From: JAQGHR01 sp031411935 | GTDB lineage: Bacteria; Planctomycetota; Planctomycetia; Isosphaerales; Isosphaeraceae | Direction of reading: 5' to 3' | Assembly: GCA_031411935.1 (NCBI GenBank) | Contig: JANOBY010000051.1 | Location: 1-5,818 of the forward strand | DNA length: 5,818 bases | Shown: positions 1 to 5,818 of the stretch, in pieces | How positions within the stretch are numbered: position 1 is the stretch's first letter | Layout of the letters: every line of letters starts with the position of its first letter | Notes under the pieces: generated by a model | The model's input: only the letters and a program-made list of their open reading frames with translations | Told to the model about the DNA's origin: nothing | Database searches by the model: none | Made by a program: the position numbers and the translations under genes

Positions 1-2194
1 GGTGGCCTCGTCGTTCCATCTCGTCGAGGAAGGGTTGCATGGCAAACTCGTAGTTGCGCCACCGGGCCACGGACGTGCGGTAGATGGGCTCGCGGACCTG
101 CGAGAGGCTTGCCGTGCGCACCTGGCGCTTCGTCTCGTGGAACCTCAGGCAGTCCGGCTCCCAGTCGAGCCCCACATGGTCGATGAGCCTCCTCGCGGAC
201 GTCTCGGGATCCTTGATGGCCGACTCATAGGGGAGGTCGAGCCACTGGATCGGGGACAGCCGCTTCCAGTGCTCGTCCACGCGGAGATAGTCGGAGAATC
301 GACGGGCGATCGAGACCCAGTCGTTCGCCCAGCGGATCGAGCCGAAGCAAGTCTGCCAGCAGGAGAGGGCCACGTCCCGCAGGTCGCGACGGCAGTGGAT
401 CACCCGGGCGTGGGGGAACAGGACGTGGATCCACCCGAGCAGGTTCACGTTGTCGGGCATCTTGTCGACCACGTAGGGGGCGTCCGGGTTCCGCTTCGCG
501 ATCAGGTCCAGATAGTTTTCGGCGATCTCGTTCAGGTGCGACGTCGTGAGCGAGTTCAACCCGGAGAGCGGGCTCGACCCGTCCTCGCGCCCCTTGGAGG
601 GCAAGGCTTTCAAGAGGTTGTTCATGAACAGGCATTCGCCCGCCCCGTGGATCGCCGAGTGCGAGGCGAGGATCTGTTCGGTGAGGGTGGTGCCCGATCG
701 CGGCAGGCCGACCACGAAGATCGGCCTGCGGCTTCGGGGGGAGATCGTGCTGCGACGCTGGATCTGTTCGGGGGTGAAGGCCGCGATGATCTCGTCGACC
801 CACCGGGCAAAGCTGTCGGAGTCGTACGACTCGCCGCGGCGTGATCGCATTTCGTGCTGATGCGCGTTGCCCGACCGGAAGTGGCGAGCGGCGGACTCGT
901 AGTCCTTCCGGTGGTCGTAGACCATGCCGAGCGCGAAGTCCAGCTGGGCTCGCGCGCCCTCGCCGAGGTGCTTCGTGTCGAGCAGGCCGACCATCCGCTG
1001 GAGGTCCTCGTCCGAGACCGTCCCCTTGTCGTGGGAGGCCCTCTGGTAATAGACCTCCACGAGCTGGGGGTGCGATGCGAGCGCCCTGGAGGATTCCTCG
1101 CGCGCCTTCTCGAACTCCCCCAGCTCCGAATAGACGTTCGAGAGCCCGAGGCGAGGGGCGGTCAGGTCGGGGTCGAGGTCCAGGGCCTTCCGGAAGCACT
1201 CCACCGCCCGGTCCGGGTCCTGGAGTTGCGCGTAGGCCTGCCCCATCCCGCAAAGACTCTCCGCGTGGGAGGGGTCGATCGTCAGCGCATGTCCGTAGCG
1301 AGCGATCGCCTCGTCCTGGCGCTCCTGCTCGGCCAGGAGGCTCGCGTAGTTGGCGTGGAATCGGGCGGAGTTGGGCTCGAGCTCCAGGGCGTTCAGGTAG
1401 AGCTCGGCGGCCTCGTCGTACCGGGCGCGACCCTGGAAGGCCTGCGCGAGGTTGTTGACGGGCATGGCCATGCCTGGGGCCAGGGTTATGGCCTTGCGGT
1501 AGCACCCGACGGCGTCCTCGAAGCGTCCCATCGAGCGGTACACGTTGCCGAGGTTGTTGATGGGTTGGGGGCGATGGGGGGTGAGGCTCACCGCCTTCAG
1601 GCAGCACCGTTCGGCCTCGTCCAGGTCGTCGGCGCGGCCGATCTCGACCAGGATCTGGCCCAGGTTCGAGTTGCCCATGGCGTTGTCGGGGTCGATCGCC
1701 AGGGCCGATCGGAACCACCGCTCGGCGTCCTTCAGCTTTCGGCGCTCCTGCAGGACCATCCCCAGATTGATCATGGCCATGGGGAAATCGGGCCGGAGCG
1801 AGAGCGCGGTGTTCAGGGCCTCCTCGGCCAGGTCCATCCGCCGTTGCGCGTGGTGGATCAGGCCCAGGCTGTTGAAGGCGTCGGGCTGGTCGGGGTCGAG
1901 CGCGATGCCGATCTTCAGCTGCGTGGCCGCCTCGTCGAGGCGTCCGCACTCGCGGAGGCATTCTCCCAGGTTGCAGTGGTTCGGCGCCTCGCCGGGGCGC
2001 AGCGCCACGAGCCGCGAGAAGTGGACCGCGGCCTCGCGAGGCTGGCCCTTCTGGTAGGCGATCACGGCCAGGCCGGTCACCGCGTCGGCGAATTCCGGCG
2101 TCCCCGCGGGGATCGAGCGGAAGAGCCCCTCGGCCTGGTCCAGATGGCCCAGCCCGTGGGCTCGCGACGCGAACAGGAGCGCGTTGTGACTCAC
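1..2194 (-). CDS. TPR-repeat sulfotransferase (3' end cut by window edge)
   Basis: This is a two-part protein of 731 visible residues: an N-terminal TPR superhelix and a C-terminal PAPS-dependent sulfotransferase domain (Sulfotransfer_3-like). Eleven consecutive TPRs run from about residue 3 to 379 with a strict 34-residue period, except the sixth, which has 37. A twelfth lies at about 416-449. The sulfotransferase domain starts near 490. Its 5'-phosphosulfate loop is GLPRSGTT at 496-503, and its 3'-phosphate motif is RVIHCRRDLRDVALSCW at 597-613 (R603, S611). By analogy with tyrosylprotein sulfotransferases, R499, E520 (in HGAGE) and K578 (in DKMPDN) are probable catalytic or PAPS-contact residues. 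The conserved family ending, EPIYRTSVARWRNYE, is present, so only a few residues are probably lost past base 1. The GTG start at 2194 is the first usable start after an in-frame TGA at 2365-2363. The acceptor is unknown: protein tyrosine, glycan or small molecule are all possible. No signal peptide is visible, so it is probably cytoplasmic. Confidence 0.95.
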   Translation of the reverse strand, partial: MSHNALLFASRAHGLGHLDQAEGLFRSIPAGTPEFADAVTGLAVIAYQKGQPREAAVHFSRLVALRPGEAPNHCNLGECLRECGRLDEAATQLKIGIALDPDQPDAFNSLGLIHHAQRRMDLAEEALNTALSLRPDFPMAMINLGMVLQERRKLKDAERWFRSALAIDPDNAMGNSNLGQILVEIGRADDLDEAERCCLKAVSLTPHRPQPINNLGNVYRSMGRFEDAVGCYRKAITLAPGMAMPVNNLAQAFQGRARYDEAAELYLNALELEPNSARFHANYASLLAEQERQDEAIARYGHALTIDPSHAESLCGMGQAYAQLQDPDRAVECFRKALDLDPDLTAPRLGLSNVYSELGEFEKAREESSRALASHPQLVEVYYQRASHDKGTVSDEDLQRMVGLLDTKHLGEGARAQLDFALGMVYDHRKDYESAARHFRSGNAHQHEMRSRRGESYDSDSFARWVDEIIAAFTPEQIQRRSTISPRSRRPIFVVGLPRSGTTLTEQILASHSAIHGAGECLFMNNLLKALPSKGREDGSSPLSGLNSLTTSHLNEIAENYLDLIAKRNPDAPYVVDKMPDNVNLLGWIHVLFPHARVIHCRRDLRDVALSCWQTCFGSIRWANDWVSIARRFSDYLRVDEHWKRLSPIQWLDLPYESAIKDPETSARRLIDHVGLDWEPDCLRFHETKRQVRTASLSQVREPIYRTSVARWRNYEFAMQPFLDEMERRGH

Positions 2195-2204
2195 CGGTTC
2201 GGAA

Positions 2205-2208
2205 CCTC
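2205..2208 (-). promoter_or_regulatory. Possible weak ribosome binding site for the TPR-sulfotransferase gene
   Basis: A GAGG tetramer on the minus strand lies 10 nt before the GTG start at 2194. The spacing is slightly long and the match to the anti-Shine-Dalgarno sequence is short, so this only mildly supports the start. The stronger support is the absence of any ATG, GTG or TTG between the upstream in-frame stop and this GTG. I could not pick out a convincing sigma-70 promoter in the 217-bp gap. Confidence 0.35.
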
Positions 2209-2319
2209 GAAAGGGGAGATGACGACCAATCGCCCGGAGGCGTCGTTGGGCCCGGGACGTCGATCCTTGCGTCTCGTCCTCCGGGCGGACTGCAAGGAAC
2301 CATAGAACGTCCCGAAGAA

Positions 2320-2344
2320 CCCGGCGGACGAATTCGCCGCCGGG
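2320..2344 (-). repeat. Interrupted palindrome in the intergenic gap
   Basis: The arms CCCGGCGG and CCGCCGGG are exact 8-bp complements flanking a CGAATTCG palindrome core. With one unpaired base the structure extends to 12 bp per side. On the minus strand it is followed by TTCTTC, so it could be a second, weakly T-tailed terminator for the upstream gene. It could equally be a dimeric operator or an mRNA leader hairpin for the sulfotransferase gene, whose start is 126 nt further on. The sequence does not decide between these. Confidence 0.5.
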
Positions 2345-2380
2345 CCTCGAGGTCGTCCGGGTTCATCTTCGGGTCGGGTC

Positions 2381-2409
2381 CCTGCGGCGGCCTCGCATGG
2401 CCGCCGAGG
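2381..2409 (-). terminator. Probable terminator hairpin after the beta-helix gene
   Basis: CGGCGGCC and GGCCGCCG form a perfect 8-bp stem around a 6-nt loop (ATGCGA on the minus strand). Past a single bulged base it extends by a further 3 bp (CCT/AGG). It begins 2 nt after the TGA of the giant gene, the expected place for a 3'-end structure. There is no T-tract behind it, so it is not a textbook intrinsic terminator. It may work with Rho or simply stabilise the mRNA 3' end. Confidence 0.55.
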
Positions 2410-2411
2410 CG

Positions 2412-5400
2412 TCAATGGTCGTGGGGCGAGTCGGGCTTGCCCACATAGTTGTGATCGACCCGGAAGAGCTTGCCGGTGGCCGCGTCGACGACTTTCTGGA
2501 AATGGTGGAGGCGTCGCTGGATGCTCGAAAACACGACCGAGGGGGTGAACCCGTCTCGATTGTTGGAGTTCGTGATGGCGATCTTCGTCTTGCCCAGGAC
2601 GTGGTCCTGCGACGTCCACCTGGTGCGATTCGCCTTGAGATCGATCAGCGACACGCGACCGGAACGATTGTGGGAGGGCGAGAGGAGCCACTCGGAGGGG
2701 GACGAGGAGCCCGTGAAGTTGAGGGCCTGAACATCAAAGCCCTTGCGCAGACCGCCGACCACGGCGCGGGAGATGTGGGTCGCCGTTCCGAATCGCCCTT
2801 CGAGGAAGATGGGCGTGGCCCGGCCCTGGCGGGGGATCAGCACATAGTCGGTCGTCCTGTCGAAGTTGAAATCGACGGTCGAGACCGTGAACCCGCCCTT
2901 GTAGGCCTTGCCCTTGAGCTGCGACTTCCAGAGCACGGCCTTGGTGTCGGTGCGGACGAGCTTCACCCAGTTGCCTCCCGTGATCAGCTCGGTCTGGACC
3001 GGTTTGAGGATCACGTCGAGTCGGCGGCCCGCCGGCACGCCGGCCACGAAATTCACGATCGCCGAGCGTAGCGTGCTCGGGTCGATCGAGGAGACGCGGC
3101 CGTCCAACCCCGTCGTGCCCAGGGGCACGAGGTCGAAGGTGGGGACGGGCGTGATCTGGATGTAACCGGGACCCGAGAACGGGGAGTGGAATCGGTAATT
3201 CCCCGATTGGTCGGTCAGCGTCGAGGTGATGAAGGTACCATCCGCGGAGTAGAGGCTGACCTGGACGCCGATGGCGGTATTCGGCGAGGTGGACGCGGCC
3301 TGCACGTTTTGCAGGCTGAGCGTCCCGCCCGGCATGGCCATGCCGCCGCCGGTTCGTGCGAGCGGCTCGATGGTGGCGTTGCCCGTCAGAAACATGTTTC
3401 CGCTCGAATAGCAGTAGTTCGCCTCGCTCGAGCCGGTGGCGCCCGTGGGGCCGGTGGAGCCTCCTCCCCACTTGCACTGGTCGCTCCCTGGGGCACCCGC
3501 CCCTCCCGACCCGCCCGGCCCGCCAGCTCCCGGAGTCGCGGTGTTGTTGCTCGGCGACCATCCCGAGGGAGAATTCATGGTGGCGCCCGGTTGCACGTAC
3601 ACGCCGCCCCCCAGGGCCGAGCCCCCCGTGCCGCCCGCCCCGCCATTGCCGGCATTGATCGTGTTGTTGCAATAAGCGCCATCCGGCTGGGCACCTCCTG
3701 ACCCGCCCTGGCCACCCTTGCCGCCCTGGGAGCCCACCACCTTGTTGCCGGTGATGGAGACGGACGAAGTGACGTTCAGGGTGCCGCTGGCGAGGTAGTA
3801 GCCCCCCCCGTAAGCGCTATACCCGGTGCCGCCGGTCTGGCCATCGTCCCCCTGGCCCCCGGTCGCTCCGGTTGAGCCTTGCTGGGTCGTCGCCACGTAA
3901 TTACCGGTCAGCGTGACCGCATTCAGATTCGCGATTCCCGAATTCTGGTAGACGCCGCCCCCGGCCGCGTATGTCGATCCTACGACATCGCCGCCGGTGA
4001 TCGTGAGGTTCTGGAGGTTCAGCGTCCCGCTGGAGGCGTTATTCACGTAAAGGGTCCGGGCGTACCAGCCCTGGATCGTCGCATTCCCGTTGGACCCGAG
4101 GATCGCGAGCGAGTCCCCTGCCGCGACCGAGGTCTCGATCTGGGATCCCAGGGTCAAGATGTAGTTACTCGAGGAATTCGGCAGGAGGATCGCCATCGAG
4201 TTGTTGTTTGAATTACCATTCATGTAATTCTGGCTGTAGGCGATCGCATTCCTGAGGGACCCGGATCCGCCCGTGAAGGTGCTGATCCCCGAGGGCCCGT
4301 TGGCACTGGGGTTATTGTTGTTGTCGGAGGTGGACTGCACGGTGAAGGCGTAGTCGGCACCGCCGAAGGAGGAGTTGTTGCCGGTGGCCGTGGTCTCGTA
4401 GGACGAGGCGTAGGACGTGTTCTCGAAGAACGCGACCCCGCCGCCTGCACCGATCGACACGTTGAGGATCGCGTTGTTGGTGAGATTGAAGAGGCTGTTA
4501 TCCTTGAGCGCCCCGCTGGTGATCGAAATGCCGGCCCCATAAGCCGCGCCCGCGCCGTTGCCCGTGAGCGTGTTGCCGTTGATCACGGTGGTGGCGTTCG
4601 TCCCGCCGTTGAGGTTAAGCGTGGACCCGGTCGCGAAAATCCCCGCCCCCTGGATGGTCCCGGCGCCCGAGGACTGGATGGCGTTGTTCTGCAACTTCAG
4701 GCCGTTGGAGTTGAGCGTGGCGTCGGAGAGGTAGAGCCCGCCGCCGTTGGCCGTTGAGCCCGTCTGTAGGCGGTTGGACGAGACGTTGTTCACGCCGTCG
4801 AGGTTGAGGATGGCCCCGCCCGCGTAGATGCCCGCCCCCTGGATGAGCCCGCTGCCCGAGGCCTGGATCGAGTTGTTCTTCACCTTCAGGCCGTTGGAGT
4901 TCAAAGTCCCACCGGAGAGGATGAGCCCGCCCCCGTTGGCGTTCGAGGACCCGGAGGAAATCGTGTTGGAGGCCAGGGAAACGTTGCTCCACGAGACGAT
5001 TGCGGAGCCGGTATTGCTGATGAACACGCCCCCTCCGCTCTCCGTAACGCGATTGCCCACGAACTTCGTGTCAGTCGCCCTGAGGGTCGAGTTCGACGAG
5101 GCGAGCCCCCCTCCCGCGGCCGACCCGTTGTTCTTGAACCTGGTGTTGCCGACGATCGTGAGCGTGCTCCCGCTGGCCTGGTACAGGCCTCCGCCGTAGC
5201 CCGCCAGGCTGGAGCCCGAGGTCACGGAATTGCTCACGATGCTCGGCCCCGAGAGGGTCAGGTGGTTGTCAAAGGACATCACGCCGCCGCCGCCCGCGGT
5301 CGCGTTGTTCCCGGAGATCGAGCCCGGGCCGATGGTGGTCGTCCCGAGCGTGGCATACACCCCGCCCCCCTGGTTGGCCTTGTTCCCCTGGATCTTCATG

Positions 5401-5818
5401 CCGATGGCGGTGAGGGTCCCCGACGATTGATAGATCCCTCCGCCGAACCCCGACGTGGTCAACGCCTGGTTGCTGATCACGTTCACGGTCTGGAGATCAA
5501 CGTCGGCATTTCCCTGGATCGCGAGCCCTCCCCCCGAGCCTCCACCGACCAGCGAATTCTTGTTGATGACCGCGTGGTCGGCATGAAACGTCCCTCCGGA
5601 GATGGCGATGCCGCCCCCGGTGTCGGCCCGGTTGGCGATCACGTTCGCGGTGAAGATGTTGACGGTCCCTCCGGCCTGATAGAGGCCGCCGCCGGTCCCG
5701 CCCGCGGCGATCGCCGAGTTGCCGGTGATCGACATGCTCGTGAAGTTGAGCTGGGCGTTCGTCCCCGCGATGCCACCGCCGCTCGACCCGGTGGACGTGT
5801 TCCCGCTGGCCTTCCCGC
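2412..5818 (-). CDS. Giant parallel beta-helix surface protein (N-terminus outside window)
   Basis: The frame is open from the right edge to a TGA at 2414-2412, giving 1134 visible residues (residue 1 = codon 5816-5814). The ATG at 5735 is an internal Met: the same repeat pattern continues upstream of it. Twenty GGG/GAG-[ILVYM] units alternate with N-rich 'x-I-x-x-N' strands, as in right-handed parallel beta-helices of polymorphic outer-membrane or adhesin-like proteins. Block 1 is about residues 1-475 (16 units). Block 2 opens with GSLRNAI at 519-525, the motif that commonly begins such helices, and has 4 units. Residues about 647-795 are glycine-rich with Gly-X-Y runs. Residues about 826-939 look like a SdrD-B or carboxypeptidase-regulatory beta-sandwich (TDQSGNYRF, 868-876). 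Residues about 940-1134 form a beta-rich module I do not recognise. No LPXTG, PEP-CTERM or C-terminal beta-barrel is seen, so how it is anchored is unclear. An extracellular structural or adhesive role is inferred from the fold; no catalytic motif is evident. Confidence 0.9.
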   Translation of the reverse strand, partial: GKASGNTSTGSSGGGIAGTNAQLNFTSMSITGNSAIAAGGTGGGLYQAGGTVNIFTANVIANRADTGGGIAISGGTFHADHAVINKNSLVGGGSGGGLAIQGNADVDLQTVNVISNQALTTSGFGGGIYQSSGTLTAIGMKIQGNKANQGGGVYATLGTTTIGPGSISGNNATAGGGGVMSFDNHLTLSGPSIVSNSVTSGSSLAGYGGGLYQASGSTLTIVGNTRFKNNGSAAGGGLASSNSTLRATDTKFVGNRVTESGGGVFISNTGSAIVSWSNVSLASNTISSGSSNANGGGLILSGGTLNSNGLKVKNNSIQASGSGLIQGAGIYAGGAILNLDGVNNVSSNRLQTGSTANGGGLYLSDATLNSNGLKLQNNAIQSSGAGTIQGAGIFATGSTLNLNGGTNATTVINGNTLTGNGAGAAYGAGISITSGALKDNSLFNLTNNAILNVSIGAGGGVAFFENTSYASSYETTATGNNSSFGGADYAFTVQSTSDNNNNPSANGPSGISTFTGGSGSLRNAIAYSQNYMNGNSNNNSMAILLPNSSSNYILTLGSQIETSVAAGDSLAILGSNGNATIQGWYARTLYVNNASSGTLNLQNLTITGGDVVGSTYAAGGGVYQNSGIANLNAVTLTGNYVATTQQGSTGATGGQGDDGQTGGTGYSAYGGGYYLASGTLNVTSSVSITGNKVVGSQGGKGGQGGSGGAQPDGAYCNNTINAGNGGAGGTGGSALGGGVYVQPGATMNSPSGWSPSNNTATPGAGGPGGSGGAGAPGSDQCKWGGGSTGPTGATGSSEANYCYSSGNMFLTGNATIEPLARTGGGMAMPGGTLSLQNVQAASTSPNTAIGVQVSLYSADGTFITSTLTDQSGNYRFHSPFSGPGYIQITPVPTFDLVPLGTTGLDGRVSSIDPSTLRSAIVNFVAGVPAGRRLDVILKPVQTELITGGNWVKLVRTDTKAVLWKSQLKGKAYKGGFTVSTVDFNFDRTTDYVLIPRQGRATPIFLEGRFGTATHISRAVVGGLRKGFDVQALNFTGSSSPSEWLLSPSHNRSGRVSLIDLKANRTRWTSQDHVLGKTKIAITNSNNRDGFTPSVVFSSIQRRLHHFQKVVDAATGKLFRVDHNYVGKPDSPHDH
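3430..3880 (-). repeat. Collagen-like Gly-X-Y loop region within the beta-helix protein
   Basis: Several stretches read as uninterrupted Gly-X-Y triplets: seven at 3878-3816, five at 3734-3690, and shorter runs near 3650-3615, 3535-3480 and 3468-3430. They are poor in proline and rich in Gly, Thr, Ser and Gln. They lie between the N-rich strand and the next GGG-x-Y unit, where block 1 has only a short turn, so they look like expansions of one turn of the helix. This part of the gene is strongly G-rich on the coding strand, typical of slippage-prone, low-complexity coding sequence. Confidence 0.75.
4596..4751 (-). repeat. Direct repeat, copy 2 (downstream) of a 189-bp period
   Basis: This encodes ANGGGLYLS...LNLNGGTN. 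It matches the stretch at 4785-4940 at an exact offset of 189 bases (63 codons). By eye, 29 of 44 residues are identical over the core, and runs such as CTTCAGGCCGTTGGAGTT (plus strand, from 4695 and from 4884) are conserved in DNA. This is an in-frame duplication of about two beta-helix coils. Confidence 0.8.
4785..4940 (-). repeat. Direct repeat, copy 1 (upstream) of a 189-bp period
   Basis: This is the partner of the copy at 4596-4751. It encodes ANGGGLILSGGTLNSNG through LNLDGVNN. The 33 bases between the copies (4752-4784) complete the 63-codon period. No third copy at the same offset is evident on either side, so the duplication appears to be a single event. Confidence 0.8.

Noticed and set aside
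2..844. Plus-strand open frame of about 280 codons at the left edge
   Set aside because: It is antisense to the sulfotransferase domain, whose motifs are unambiguous on the minus strand.
854..2305. Plus-strand open frame of about 483 codons
   Set aside because: It is the antisense of the TPR region. The repeated Val-, Leu- and Gly-rich pattern mirrors the TPR codons on the other strand, and there is no recognisable domain.
225..2366. Minus-strand open frame of about 713 codons beginning MNPDDLEAR
   Set aside because: It overlaps the TPR-sulfotransferase in another frame. Its translation is dominated by Arg, Pro and Gly with no domain, whereas the correct frame gives clean 34-residue TPRs and PAPS motifs. 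It is open only because of the high GC content.
2397..3071. Plus-strand open frame of about 224 codons
   Set aside because: It is antisense to the C-terminal part of the beta-helix protein, with no domain and biased composition. The minus-strand frame continues unbroken through it.
2734..3672. Minus-strand 312-codon frame inside the giant gene
   Set aside because: It is a frame-shifted shadow rich in Arg, Gly and His. The main frame is open throughout and carries the beta-sandwich motif TDQSGNYRF.
3430..3880. PE_PGRS-type mycobacterial protein
   Set aside because: The glycine-rich stretch looks similar, but it sits inside a beta-helix followed by a beta-sandwich, with no PE domain. The surroundings do not suggest Mycobacterium.
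4596..4940. CRISPR array or non-coding tandem repeat
   Set aside because: There are only two diverged copies in a coding frame with a 63-codon period, and no short conserved repeats with unique spacers.
5733..5735. ATG as the start of the giant protein
   Set aside because: The frame remains open to the window edge and encodes another repeat unit (SSGGGIAGTN...LNFTS) directly upstream, so this Met is internal. No signal peptide follows it.

Overview
The window is GC-rich bacterial DNA carrying two genes, both on the minus strand and both cut by a window edge. A very long parallel beta-helix surface protein followed by a tetratricopeptide-repeat (TPR) sulfotransferase, together with the high GC content, suggests a planctomycete, probably of the Isosphaeraceae type (Singulisphaera, Paludisphaera, Aquisphaera relatives). 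That placement is inferred from gene content only; there is no rRNA or marker gene in the window.

Reading in the direction of transcription (right to left): 5818-2412 is the 3' part of a giant secreted or surface protein, with 1134 codons visible and the N-terminus outside the window. It has a first beta-helix block (5818 to about 4390), a second block opening with a GSLRNAI motif (4262-4242), three beta-helix turns expanded by collagen-like Gly-X-Y loops (about 3880-3430), a carboxypeptidase-regulatory/SdrD-B-like beta-sandwich (about 3340-3000), and an unrecognised C-terminal module. A 63-codon period near 4596-4940 marks an internal duplication. A 217-bp gap (2411-2195) then holds two strong GC-rich inverted repeats, the first starting 2 nt after the stop codon and probably acting as a terminator. 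From 2194 to the left edge runs a 12-TPR protein with a C-terminal PAPS-dependent sulfotransferase domain. It starts at GTG and is probably missing only its last few residues.

The two genes are co-directional, but the hairpins between them argue that they are not tightly co-transcribed. A link in which the sulfotransferase modifies cell-surface material is possible, but nothing in the sequence shows it. I see no RNA genes, mobile elements, CRISPR arrays or plus-strand genes; the long plus-strand open frames are GC-driven antisense shadows. The most unusual parts are the Gly-X-Y loops, which carry all the cysteines of the visible protein, and the unidentified C-terminal module.
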